Assembly (NCBI RefSeq): GCF_036017035.1
Contig: NZ_JAYXHS010000001.1
Coordinates: forward strand, 1,488,001-1,552,000
Origin: Viridibacterium silvisoli
GTDB lineage: Bacteria; Pseudomonadota; Gammaproteobacteria; Burkholderiales; Rhodocyclaceae
Direction: 5' to 3'
Length of the DNA: 64,000 nt
The position numbers and the translations under genes were made by a program. Below the pieces are notes generated by a model that worked only from the letters and a program-made list of their open reading frames with translations, did not search any database and was not told the origin of the DNA. The number at the start of each line of letters is the position of its first letter. The first letter of the stretch is position 1. Shown here piece after piece: positions 41,158 to 53,621 of the stretch.

Positions 41158-43292
41158 GCCTGTCCCGCCAGATGCTTGACGCGCCGCATGACCTCCTTCT
41201 GCTTGCCCGCGTTGAAGGGCCGCGCGTTCGGGCTGCCGAGGTAGCCGCAGACGCGCCGCGTCACTGACAGGCTGGCGCCGTCATGGTTGCCACAATCCGG
41301 GCAGGTGAAGCCTTGTGCAGTGGCGCAGGCCTCACCCATGAAGCCGCATTTGCCGCAGGAGTCGACTGGCGTGTTGGTGCCGAAGTAGGGGACGTGCTCG
41401 ACGGCGTGATCCCAGATGCGTTCCAGCGCCTTGAGGTTGTGGCGCATATTGGGCAACTCGACGTAGGTGATGTGTCCGCCTGAAGCCGATTGCGCGAAGC
41501 CCGCCTCGAACTGGATCTTCTCGAAGGGCGTGACCTTGCGCGCCACGTCGAGATGGAAAGAGTTGGTGTAGTAGCCCTTGTCGGTGACGCCGGGCAGCTC
41601 GCCGTAGCGTGCTGCATCGAGCTTGCAGAAGCGGTGGCACAGGGATTCGCTGGGCGTCGAGTACAGCGAGAAGCCCCAGCCCGATTCTTCCTTCCATTGT
41701 CTGGTCGTCTGCGCCAGATGGGCGACCACCTTGCGCAGGAAGTGCTGCACTGCCTCGCTGTCGAAAGGATGCTCGCCACCGGACATCAGCAGGCCGATCT
41801 CGTGCAGGCCGATGTAACCGAGCGAGATGGACGCGCGGCCGTTGCGGAACAGGTCGAGGATCTCGTCGTCCGGCTTGAGGCGCATGCCGAATGCGCCTTC
41901 GGTGTAGAGGATGGGGGCAATGTTCGCCTTCACACCCGCCAGGCGTTCGATGCGGCTCATCAGTGCCTTGCGTGCGAGCTGCAGGCGTTCGTCGAGGATG
42001 GTGAAGAAACGGGTTTCGTCGCGCGCAGCCTCGATGGCGATGCGCGGCAGGTTGACGCTCACCACGCCGAGATTGTTGCGGCCGGCAAGCACCTCCTGCC
42101 CCGCATCATTCCGCCATGCCGGCAGGAAACTGCGGCAACCCATCGGCGATACCGGTTCGGAGGAGCCGGTCAGTGCGCGATTGAGTTTCGCCGAAATGAT
42201 GTCCGGGTACATGCGCTTCGACGCGCATTCGAGCGCCAGCTGCTTGACGTCGTAGTTCGGGTCCTCTGGCTTGAGGTTCAGGCCGTCCTCGATGAAGTAC
42301 ACCAGCTTGGGGAAAACCGGCGTGATGCCTTCCTTGCCCATGCCCTTCAGGCGTACCCGCAGGATGGCTTTCTGTATCGTGCGCTCCTGCCAGCTGCGCC
42401 CCATGCCGAACGAGAAGGTCACGAAGGGTTGCTGGCCGTTGGAGCTGAACAGCGTGTTGATCTCGTATTCGCAAGCCTGGATGCCATCGTAGGTTTCCTT
42501 CTCCGTGCGCTCACGCGCATAGCGCTCCGCATCGGAAATGGCGTACTGGCGGGCGATGTCGAGGTTCTTCTCGTAGCTCTTCTGCACATAGGGGGCCAGC
42601 GTGCGATCGATATCCGGAATCGTCGTGCCGCCATATTGGTGGCTGGCGACCTGCGCAATGATCTGCGAGGTGACGGCGCAGGCCACGCCGATGGAGCGCG
42701 GACTTTCGATGCCGGCATTGCCGAGGTGAAAGCCGTGGTCGAGCATGCCGCGCAGGTCGACGAGGCAGCAGTTGGTGAAGGGCAGGAAGGGCGAGTAGTC
42801 GAGATCGTGGTAGTGCAGGTCGCCGTCCAGATGCGCCTGCAGCACATCCTTCGACAGGAAGTTGCTGGCGAACTGCCGTGACACGATGCCGGCCATCAGG
42901 TCACGCATCACGGGGAAGACATTGGCATCCTTGTTGGCGTTCTCGGTGACGACCTCGTCATCGGTCTTGTCGACCAGGCCCATGAGCTGCGCATGCAGGG
43001 CCGAGCCCTTGACGCGGATGCTGTCGCGGTCGTGGCGGTACTCGATATACAGCCGTGCGACCTCCGGGTAGCTGCGCATCAGCGCATCCTCGACGTAGCC
43101 CTGGATGGTCGGGATGTCGAGGACTTCGCTCGGGTACTTCCTGCAGCGCCCTTCCACTTCGGCAGCAACGCTCAGGGCGATCGCCCCCGGGTTCGCGACG
43201 CAGGCGGCCGTGGCGGCCTTCTGGCACGCCACCGCGACCTTGAGGATGTCGAAGGTCGCCGTGGTGCCATCGCGTTTCAGGACGTCGAGCAT
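41154..43292 (-). CDS. nrdD: Anaerobic ribonucleoside-triphosphate reductase
   Basis: A 712-residue class III ribonucleotide reductase. It has an N-terminal ATP-cone (MLDVLKRDGTTATFDILKVA), the catalytic barrel (YHDLDYSPFLPFTNCCLVDL), a C-terminal zinc site with four Cys (CGKCGFMGEACA and FTCPDCGN) and the glycyl radical site RVCGYLGSP. It makes dNTPs without oxygen, implying anaerobic or microaerobic growth. Two NrdR boxes lie upstream of the start. Confidence 0.97.
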   Translation of the reverse strand: MLDVLKRDGTTATFDILKVAVACQKAATAACVANPGAIALSVAAEVEGRCRKYPSEVLDIPTIQGYVEDALMRSYPEVARLYIEYRHDRDSIRVKGSALHAQLMGLVDKTDDEVVTENANKDANVFPVMRDLMAGIVSRQFASNFLSKDVLQAHLDGDLHYHDLDYSPFLPFTNCCLVDLRGMLDHGFHLGNAGIESPRSIGVACAVTSQIIAQVASHQYGGTTIPDIDRTLAPYVQKSYEKNLDIARQYAISDAERYARERTEKETYDGIQACEYEINTLFSSNGQQPFVTFSFGMGRSWQERTIQKAILRVRLKGMGKEGITPVFPKLVYFIEDGLNLKPEDPNYDVKQLALECASKRMYPDIISAKLNRALTGSSEPVSPMGCRSFLPAWRNDAGQEVLAGRNNLGVVSVNLPRIAIEAARDETRFFTILDERLQLARKALMSRIERLAGVKANIAPILYTEGAFGMRLKPDDEILDLFRNGRASISLGYIGLHEIGLLMSGGEHPFDSEAVQHFLRKVVAHLAQTTRQWKEESGWGFSLYSTPSESLCHRFCKLDAARYGELPGVTDKGYYTNSFHLDVARKVTPFEKIQFEAGFAQSASGGHITYVELPNMRHNLKALERIWDHAVEHVPYFGTNTPVDSCGKCGFMGEACATAQGFTCPDCGNHDGASLSVTRRVCGYLGSPNARPFNAGKQKEVMRRVKHLAGQA

Positions 43293-43362
43293 GTTGTCTC
43301 CCCATGTAAGTGTTGTCGGTGGCCGTGCACGGCGCTGATAAATGCCGCCGCGCCGGGCTTCA

Positions 43363-43411
43363 ACAACTATATACGGGGTTTTGCGCCGGAAAATGCACTA
43401 CATATAGTGGT
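43363..43411 (-). promoter_or_regulatory. Tandem NrdR boxes upstream of nrdD
   Basis: Box 1 acaactatatacgggg (43363-43378) and box 2 cactacatatagtggt (43396-43411) resemble the NrdR consensus ACACWATATMTWGKGT. Their start-to-start spacing is 33 bp, about three helical turns, as in known NrdR-regulated promoters. They lie 71-119 bp upstream of nrdD. Confidence 0.75.
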
Positions 43412-43454
43412 TTGTCCTGCGTCAACATCCGTTCAGATCGACTTGCGTCCAGGC

Positions 43455-44639
43455 TTACCAGGCTGCGCTATTGCCTTGCAGGGCGCGCACGGCGAGCAGG
43501 AAGGTCGCCGCATTCCAGCTCTGCCCCGCCATGCCCATCGCTGCCAACGTCTTGCCATGAAACCACTCGGTGAAGCGCCAGTCATCGCGTGCATTGACGT
43601 GCGCGAGGCTGGCGAGCTCGCGCCAGGCCAGTTCATGCAGACCGCAGCGCGTGAGCGCCATGACCCAGAAACCGCCGACGAAGGGCCAGATGCCGCCGTT
43701 GTGGTACTGGTGCACATCGTTCTGTTGATGTCGCCCCATGTAAGGTCGCCATAGCTCATGCTGGCGCGACAGGGGGTGCAGCACGACGCGCACCGGGTAT
43801 GGCTCGCTGGCCCCTGCGGCGATGATGCTGTCTGCAATGCCCTGTGCGGTGCTGTCATCGGCGAGGCCACACAGCACGGCCAGCACATTGCCGAAGACGT
43901 CGCCCTCGTAGCCAGCGACGGCGAGATTGACGAAGCTGAGGTAGAGGCCGGGGTCCTGGCGGCCACGGCGGGCGTAGTGGCTCAGCAAGCGCGCGCGGTG
44001 ATACTCGGGCAGATCTTCCTGTACCGGATTGAACAGGTGGTTGAAGTGATGCAGGGTGGTGTCCGCATCTGCCAAGGCGAAGCGGCGCTTCACGTCGTAC
44101 CACAGCGCATTCGTGTAGAGCACATAGCCCGAGCGCGGCATGATGTCGGCCCAGTCGCTGGCCTCGTTCTGCTGCAGCAGGCGGAAGTGCTGGTGCTCCT
44201 GCGCCAGCAGCCAGTGGATGGCACGTTCGACCTGTTCCGCCCAATGCGTGGGGCCGACGCTGCCGTGCCGGCGCACATGATCGACGGCGATCAGCCACCA
44301 CAGCGTGGCATCTATGCATCCCAGATACCAGAAGTCGGCATCCTGACCTTCGGGGGCCACGTATTTCGGAATCTGACCGTTGCCGGCCTGCTGTGCGGCC
44401 AGCGCGTCGAGACTGGCGACGGCGCCCTGCTCGAGCGGCGCGCTGCCGCTGCCGCACATCGCCATCACGCAGATTGCGGCATCGCGACCGAAGATGCGCG
44501 TGTAGCGGCGTGCGACGGCGGCCGCCGTGGGGCTGGCGGCGAGAATGCCGTGCGGCGTGAGGTTCTGCTCCAGCAATGTCAGCGAGGCCTGTGTGCAGGC
44601 CTCGATCTGCGCCATCGCTGTCTTGTCAGGTCGCGTCAT
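43455..44639 (-). CDS. (alpha/alpha)6 glycosidase-like protein in trehalose operon
   Basis: A 394-residue protein with the look of an (alpha/alpha)6-barrel glycoside hydrolase (amylo-alpha-1,6-glucosidase or GH100-like). Key stretches: YTRIFGRDAAICVMAMCGSG, WYLGCIDATLWWLIAVDHV, NEASDWADIMPRSGYVLYTN, QYHNGGIWPFVGGFWVMAL and FTEWFHGKTLAAMGMAGQSW. The Asp/Glu in DWAD and TEW are candidate catalytic acids. Cytoplasmic, no signal peptide. It starts four bases after the treY stop and is the last gene of the glucan operon. The exact substrate is not clear. Confidence 0.75.
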   Translation of the reverse strand: MTRPDKTAMAQIEACTQASLTLLEQNLTPHGILAASPTAAAVARRYTRIFGRDAAICVMAMCGSGSAPLEQGAVASLDALAAQQAGNGQIPKYVAPEGQDADFWYLGCIDATLWWLIAVDHVRRHGSVGPTHWAEQVERAIHWLLAQEHQHFRLLQQNEASDWADIMPRSGYVLYTNALWYDVKRRFALADADTTLHHFNHLFNPVQEDLPEYHRARLLSHYARRGRQDPGLYLSFVNLAVAGYEGDVFGNVLAVLCGLADDSTAQGIADSIIAAGASEPYPVRVVLHPLSRQHELWRPYMGRHQQNDVHQYHNGGIWPFVGGFWVMALTRCGLHELAWRELASLAHVNARDDWRFTEWFHGKTLAAMGMAGQSWNAATFLLAVRALQGNSAAW

Positions 44640-44643
44640 GAGC

Positions 44644-47595
44644 TCACGTGTCCGTGCCGAATGGCTCAATGCTGCCAGACAATGCGGCGACCGGAAAATG
44701 CCGCAGCACCTCGGCCAGCAGCAGGTTGCCTGCGGTGGAGTCGGAAGCGCACGCATGGCGCTGGCCGCTGATGGTATCGACCAGCTGCATTGCCGCCGGC
44801 AGGATGATGTGCGTGTCGCCCCAGATGCTGCCCACGGGGGCTTCGCCGGCCGGCACACCGAGCGAGGCGCTCAGGCGTGTCGCCACGACGATCAACCACT
44901 GCGTGTCGGTGTGACGGGCAAAGGCGATGACATTGCGGGCATACTGGCCGCGCACTTCCAGTGCGACATAGCGCGAGTGGCGCAGCATGTCGGCATGTTC
45001 GCGCCGCAGTTGCAGGCTGCGCCAGACGGTCCAGAACTTTGCGCGCCCGTCCTGCGCTTCCCTCAGCAGGGCCTGCAAGGCCGCTGATTGATCGGGCAGT
45101 GCTGCGATGGTCTGCGCTTCGGCCAGCATGCCGCGTCGCAGGTCATAGTCGACCGGCCGGCGATTGTCCGGATCGACCAATGAGAACTCCATGGCCTCGT
45201 GCCCCTGGTAGAAGTCGGGTACGCCTGGCGAGAGGGTCTTGACGACAGCCAGCGACAGGCTGTTCATGGCGCCATGCCATGCAAATACAGACGTACTGCG
45301 CCGGATGTCGCTGAGGAACAGGTTGCTGTCGCGGGCTTGCAGCAGGATGTGGACGAAGGATGTCAGGGCCGCCTCGTACAAGGGGTTGGGGCTCATCCAG
45401 CTGGTGATGATCTTGGACTCGCGCGCCGATTTCAGCATGGCCTGTTCGATGCGTCGGGCGTAGGCCAGCAGTTCATCGTCGCTCAGCTCGCCTGCAGGCA
45501 GGCTGCCGACGATGAGCTGGTAGAGCAGGTATTCATCGTTGCGTGTCGGCGCGCGCTGGCCATTCACGATGCGCTTGTGGCTGCGGTTCATGCGGCTCCA
45601 GCGACGCACACCGAGCCGCCAGGCGGCGGGCATCTCGCTGATGACATTGATGCGCATGCGCACATCTTCCACGCGTTTGGCGTCGTGCGTGGAAGTGGCA
45701 AGCATGGTGTGGGGGAGTTTGAGCGAGCGATCGAGCACCACCGCGTGGAAGTTCGCCACCGAAATGCCGAACACATCGGGATCGCCGCCGACGTCGTTGA
45801 CCGACACCAGGCGGTGGTGGCGGTACAGGGCAGTGTCTTCGACGCCCTTGGCCGTGACAGGCGCCGTGTACTGCTGCAGGCGCCGTGCGAAGGCACGGTA
45901 GCGCTCGCCGAGCCCCGGCGACGCACCCGCCGGTGGCGCGCCGAGCAGCACGCGGTGCAGGAAGTCGAAGGCGCTGGCATCGCCCGCCACGCTGCGTCGG
46001 CGCGCACTGCCGATGGCCCAGTTGATGAATTTCCTGTCCTGGCGGCTGGGCGTGTCGACGATGTAGGTGCGATAGACCGGGAAGGAGGCGACGACTTCGG
46101 ACAGCGCCTGACGCAACGAGTTGAACGTGAAGTCGCGCGTACGCCTGTCCTCGCGGGCAAGCCGCAGCAGGTTCACGCTGAGCAGGGTCAGCTCGCCTGC
46201 CAGGCTGCTGTCCATGACGACGTGCTTGCATTGGCGTGCGAGGGTTTCGAAGTCCTCGGCCTCGTCGCGCACGAAGGCCCGCCATGCACGATCGAGGCGG
46301 TTCTTCGCATCGCCATCGAGCAGCAGGCCATTGATGAGATTCGCAAAGCGGTAGCCGGTGGTGCCGTGCACGGCCCATTCAGCCGGCACTTCCTCGGACA
46401 GCGCGACGATCTTCTCCGCGACCACGTAGAGCGGCATGTCGGGCGGCCGCCCCGCGCTGGCGGGGGCCGGTGCGGGCAGTCCGCAGACTTCGGCGTAGCG
46501 CTGCTGCAGGCGGGCAAAGTAGCCCGCCGGGTCGGCCATGCCATCCGGATGGTCGACGCGCAGGCCGTCAACCGCGCCGCAGGCCAGCAGGTCGAGCACC
46601 AGTTTGTGGGTCGCCTCGAATACCTCGTCACGCTCCATGCGCAATGCGGCCAGCTCGTTGACGTCGAAGAAGCGCCGATAGTTGATCTCGTCGGAAGCGA
46701 TGCGCCAGTAAGCGAGGCGGTAGGCTTGAGCGTCGATCAGGTTGCTGAGGCGGTCAAAGCTTTTGCGCTCGCCGGGCGTGCCGTTGATCTGGCCAAGCAT
46801 CCTGTCGATGGCGCCGGCGAGTGCGGGTTGTTCGCGCAGCGCGGTCGCAAGCGCGGCCTTCAGGTGGGTCTTGTCGGTCTGGCGTCGCAGCCGCTCGCTC
46901 GAATCGGCCGTGGTGTGATGCGGGAGCTGTTCGAACTGCGTGGCAAGCCGCATCAACACGTCCTGCGCTGCATCGCCGGAAAAGGTGTTGAACTGGCGCG
47001 CTGCCTCACGCAGCAGCGCGCCGTAGCACAGCGGATCAATCGGCAGGCGATGCGCGTAATAGTGCACGGAGAAACTGCCGTGCGCGGCGTCGAAACCCAG
47101 TTGCAACTCACCGCGCTCGAGAACGATGCCGTACTGGTCGCCGAGGATGGGCAACAGCACCTTGCCGGTCAGGGCCGGGTCGGCGGAGCGCCAGTCGATA
47201 TCGAAGAAGCCGGCATAGGCCGAGGCGGCACCGTTCTCCAGGATGTCGAGCCACCAGGCGTTGTCGTCGCTGAGCACGCCCATGTGGTTCGGCACGATGT
47301 CGATGAGCAGGCCCATCTGATGGGCGTGCAGGCAGGCGACGAGGCGGTCGAAATCCTCGCGCGTGCCAAGCTCCGGGTTGAGCGTGCCGTGATCGACCAC
47401 GTCGTAACCGTGCTGGCTCCCCGCACGCGCGCGCAGCGGCGGAGAGATATAGAGATGGGTGATGCCCAGCCCCGCGAGGTAGGGCACGATGTCCATGGCA
47501 TCCGTGAAGTGGAACTGGCTGTGCAACTGCACGCGATAGGTGGCGAGCGGCACCTTCGCCTGCTGGAGCTGTGCTGCGCGGCTGCCGTTGCTCAT
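44644..47595 (-). CDS. treY: Maltooligosyl trehalose synthase
   Basis: A 983-residue GH13 isomerase that turns the reducing-end alpha-1,4 bond of maltooligosaccharides into a trehalose unit. It begins TYRVQLHSQFHFTDAMDIVP, followed by GITHLYISPPLRARAGSQHG, DIVPNHMGVLSDDNAWWLD, the catalytic GLRVDHPDGMADPAGYF and VAEKIVALSEEVP, and SFPVYRTYI. Length is above the usual 700-850, largely from its middle region. The start at 47595 overlaps the treZ stop by four bases; the frame open upstream to 48099 is a shadow of treZ. Confidence 0.95.
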   Translation of the reverse strand: MSNGSRAAQLQQAKVPLATYRVQLHSQFHFTDAMDIVPYLAGLGITHLYISPPLRARAGSQHGYDVVDHGTLNPELGTREDFDRLVACLHAHQMGLLIDIVPNHMGVLSDDNAWWLDILENGAASAYAGFFDIDWRSADPALTGKVLLPILGDQYGIVLERGELQLGFDAAHGSFSVHYYAHRLPIDPLCYGALLREAARQFNTFSGDAAQDVLMRLATQFEQLPHHTTADSSERLRRQTDKTHLKAALATALREQPALAGAIDRMLGQINGTPGERKSFDRLSNLIDAQAYRLAYWRIASDEINYRRFFDVNELAALRMERDEVFEATHKLVLDLLACGAVDGLRVDHPDGMADPAGYFARLQQRYAEVCGLPAPAPASAGRPPDMPLYVVAEKIVALSEEVPAEWAVHGTTGYRFANLINGLLLDGDAKNRLDRAWRAFVRDEAEDFETLARQCKHVVMDSSLAGELTLLSVNLLRLAREDRRTRDFTFNSLRQALSEVVASFPVYRTYIVDTPSRQDRKFINWAIGSARRRSVAGDASAFDFLHRVLLGAPPAGASPGLGERYRAFARRLQQYTAPVTAKGVEDTALYRHHRLVSVNDVGGDPDVFGISVANFHAVVLDRSLKLPHTMLATSTHDAKRVEDVRMRINVISEMPAAWRLGVRRWSRMNRSHKRIVNGQRAPTRNDEYLLYQLIVGSLPAGELSDDELLAYARRIEQAMLKSARESKIITSWMSPNPLYEAALTSFVHILLQARDSNLFLSDIRRSTSVFAWHGAMNSLSLAVVKTLSPGVPDFYQGHEAMEFSLVDPDNRRPVDYDLRRGMLAEAQTIAALPDQSAALQALLREAQDGRAKFWTVWRSLQLRREHADMLRHSRYVALEVRGQYARNVIAFARHTDTQWLIVVATRLSASLGVPAGEAPVGSIWGDTHIILPAAMQLVDTISGQRHACASDSTAGNLLLAEVLRHFPVAALSGSIEPFGTDT

Positions 47596-49436
47596 GGATA
47601 CTCGATCGACACCTGTACGGCCCACGCGGGCAGGCTGGAGGCTGCATGGGAGGTTGCAGGGTGACTGTGGTAGACCTGCTTGCCCGGTAACTCGCCGATC
47701 AGATGGAGGGGCGTGTCGAATGCCGCCAGTTGCGCACGCATGTGCCAGCGATGGCCCTCCGCAAGCGGCCAGCTCAGGCTCAAGGTGCCCGGTGCGGGTT
47801 GTGCTGCCGTACCACTTTGCGCGCCAGCCAGCCAGGGCAGCAGGAATGAATGCCGGCAGCGCAGCAGGCCGCTGTAGAAGGCCAGCCAGTCGGCATGAGG
47901 CTTGTGCGCGCGTTCGCTCCAGTCCAGCTTGCTCTGCAGGAAGGTGGCCTCTGCATTCGGGTCGGGAATGCGTGCGCGCACGCGCGCATCCTTGAAGCGC
48001 GCGAACTGGCTGAACTCTTCGCGGCGGCCTGCGGTGATGGCCGCTGCGAGCGGGCCGTCGAAATCGCAGAAGTAGAGAAAGGGCGTACTCGCCCCCCACT
48101 CTTCGCCCATGAACAGCATGGGCGGCGAGGGCGCCAGCAGCACGCAGGCGGTGAGGGCGCGGAGTGCGTCCACGCGTCCGGTGTTCTCCGCCAGGGTCGC
48201 GATGCGCTCGCCCAGCGCGCGGTTACCGACCTGGTCATGGGTCTGCAGCGAATTGACGAAGGCAAGGGGCGGCAGGTGGGCGGACGATGTGCCACGCAAC
48301 TCTCCGGCACGAAAAAGTGAAGGCTCGCCCTGGAAAGCGAAGCCTTCCGCCAGTGCACGGCCGAGCTGGCCGACGGGGTCGGTGGCGTAGTCCACGTAGT
48401 AGCCATCCGTCTCGCCCGTGGCGATGACGTGCACGGCGTGGTGCACATCGTCATTCCATTGTGCGTTGGCATGCAGGGGGGCGCCGCTCGCATCGCGGGC
48501 CAGGCGTTGCGCGTCGTTGATGTCGTTCTCGAGCACGACGTGCACTGGCCACGGCCGCGTCTTATCGGCGCGCAACGCGTCGGAGAGTTCGTCGATGAAG
48601 TGCTGCGCGCTCGCATCGTGCATGGCGTGTACAGCGTCGATGCGCAGGCCGTCGAGGTGGAATTCGTCGATCCAGTAGCGTGCGTTGTGGATGAAGAAGT
48701 CCCGTATCGTGCGGCTGTGCGGGCCATCGAGATTGATGGCTGCGCCCCAGGGGGTTGGCACCTGCGGATTGAAGAATTCGGGGGCGGACACGTAGAGGTA
48801 ATTACCGTCCGGACCGAAGTGGTTGTAGACCACGTCAAGCAGCACCATCAGGCCACGCGCATGTGCGGCGGCGACGAGTTGCTTCAGTTCGTCGGGCGTG
48901 CCGTACGCCGCCTTGGGCGCATATTGCAGCACACCGTCGTAGCCCCAGCCGCGTTGGCCGGGAAAGTCTGCCACGGGCATCAACTCGATGGCGGTGATGC
49001 CCAGCGCGACCAGATCGTCGAGGCGCTCGATGGCCGACAGGAAAGTACCTGCCGGGGTGAAGCAGCCGATATGCAGTTCGTAGATCACGGCCTCGTGCCA
49101 GGGGCGGCCGCGCCAGTCGTCATCCGGCCAGTCGAACCCGGTTGGCCGGGTCAGTGTGCTTGGGCCGTGTACGCGAGCATTGCTGCGCGATGCCGGATCG
49201 GGGACTTGCAGCTTGCCGTCAATGTCAAACGAGTAGTCCGCAGGCGTGCTGAGCTGCGCGAGTTCCAGCTCGAACCAGCCACCGTCGGCGGCCAGCATGG
49301 GATAGGGGGCGTGCTCCCGCTCGGCGGTGTGCAGGATCAGGCTGACCTGGCTCGCACCGGGCGCCCACAGGCGAAAGCGCGCGCCGCCGCTGGCGGTGGG
49401 CTGGGCGCCAAATGGCATTTCGTGCATGCGTTTCAT
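47592..49436 (-). CDS. treZ: Maltooligosyl trehalose trehalohydrolase
   Basis: A 614-residue GH13 enzyme that releases trehalose from the TreY product. It has an N-terminal CBM48-like domain (FRLWAPGASQVSLIL), then YELHIGCFTPAGTF, the catalytic HLDGLRIDAVHAM and VLENDINDAQR, and LQTHDQVGNRALGERI. It starts at 49436 after AGGAAGAAGTCGT; Met at 49427 is possible. It is 103 bp from the channel gene and overlaps treY. Confidence 0.95.
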   Translation of the reverse strand: MKRMHEMPFGAQPTASGGARFRLWAPGASQVSLILHTAEREHAPYPMLAADGGWFELELAQLSTPADYSFDIDGKLQVPDPASRSNARVHGPSTLTRPTGFDWPDDDWRGRPWHEAVIYELHIGCFTPAGTFLSAIERLDDLVALGITAIELMPVADFPGQRGWGYDGVLQYAPKAAYGTPDELKQLVAAAHARGLMVLLDVVYNHFGPDGNYLYVSAPEFFNPQVPTPWGAAINLDGPHSRTIRDFFIHNARYWIDEFHLDGLRIDAVHAMHDASAQHFIDELSDALRADKTRPWPVHVVLENDINDAQRLARDASGAPLHANAQWNDDVHHAVHVIATGETDGYYVDYATDPVGQLGRALAEGFAFQGEPSLFRAGELRGTSSAHLPPLAFVNSLQTHDQVGNRALGERIATLAENTGRVDALRALTACVLLAPSPPMLFMGEEWGASTPFLYFCDFDGPLAAAITAGRREEFSQFARFKDARVRARIPDPNAEATFLQSKLDWSERAHKPHADWLAFYSGLLRCRHSFLLPWLAGAQSGTAAQPAPGTLSLSWPLAEGHRWHMRAQLAAFDTPLHLIGELPGKQVYHSHPATSHAASSLPAWAVQVSIEYP

Positions 49437-49539
49437 ACGACTTCTTCCTGGGCGGGTTACTGACGGAAAGTGCGCGCGAGCGCCGGGCGTGGACGCAGGG
49501 CGGGCCAGCCCTGACAGGGGCTGGCCCGTGCGGCATGCG

Positions 49540-50223
49540 TCAACGCTTGCTGTCAGTGGTGTCGTGCGGGAACCAGCGATCGAGCAACTCGGCGGCCCGG
49601 CCGCGCGCGCCCAGGCCAAAGGCCAGTGCCAGTGCGAGCACGACGCCTGCCAGCAGGATCAGGAAGGTCTGCTGGATCAGGCCGCCGCCGATATTGAGTT
49701 GATCGACGGCCAGCAGGACGACGAAGGTCATCACGGCATAGCGCACGATGCGCCCCAGGATCTCTGCATCGCTGATGCCGGCGGCCTGGAAATAGCGTTG
49801 CACGGCCGTTGCGATGAAGCGTGCGAAGTAGCCGCCGAAGACGACGACCAGCAGTGCCACCAGCACATGCGGCACGAACAGCATGACGCGGCTGAGCAGG
49901 TCGGTGACCTGGGTGAGCCCCATGCTGTTGAATGCGACGATGAGGGAGGCCAGCAGCACGCAGCCATAACCGAGGAGGCCGACCCACTCGACCGTGTCCT
50001 TGCCGGTGCCGCCCTGTTGCAGGAAGTTGTCGATGCCGGCACGTTCGGTCAGCACGTGGAAGTTCACTGCCCGCAGCGTCTTGACGATGCTGAAGCGGAA
50101 AGCCTTGGCGATGAGCCAGCCGACAAGCAGCACCACCATGGCGACGCCCAGGCGTGGCAGGAAATCACCCACGGCTGTCAGGAAACCGCGTAGGGGCAAG
50201 ATCAATACGTCAATGTGTTCCAT
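49540..50223 (-). CDS. TM-helix/MscS-like small channel protein
   Basis: A 227-residue integral membrane protein of the TM-helix repeat type (PF05552), related to MscS-family mechanosensitive channels. About five segments are visible: LGVAMVVLLVGWLIAKAFRF, LLGYGCVLLASLIVAFNSMG, MLFVPHVLVALLVVVFGGYF, YAVMTFVVLLAVDQLNIGGG and ILLAGVVLALALAFGLGARG. It ends with a polar tail and lacks the large MscS cytoplasmic domain. I start at the ATG at 50223 (GAGGAAACCGAG upstream) over a TTG at 50241. Embedded in the trehalose operon, it may link osmolyte build-up to release or sensing of turgor. Confidence 0.8.
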   Translation of the reverse strand: MEHIDVLILPLRGFLTAVGDFLPRLGVAMVVLLVGWLIAKAFRFSIVKTLRAVNFHVLTERAGIDNFLQQGGTGKDTVEWVGLLGYGCVLLASLIVAFNSMGLTQVTDLLSRVMLFVPHVLVALLVVVFGGYFARFIATAVQRYFQAAGISDAEILGRIVRYAVMTFVVLLAVDQLNIGGGLIQQTFLILLAGVVLALALAFGLGARGRAAELLDRWFPHDTTDSKR

Positions 50224-50237
50224 CTCGGTTTCCTCGT

Positions 50238-53612
<3,375 letters not shown>

Positions 53613-53621
53613 GGCAGTGCC

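Noticed and set aside
45199..47664. 821-codon plus-strand frame
   Set aside because: It lies antisense to treY, has no domain signatures and is a typical high-GC shadow frame.
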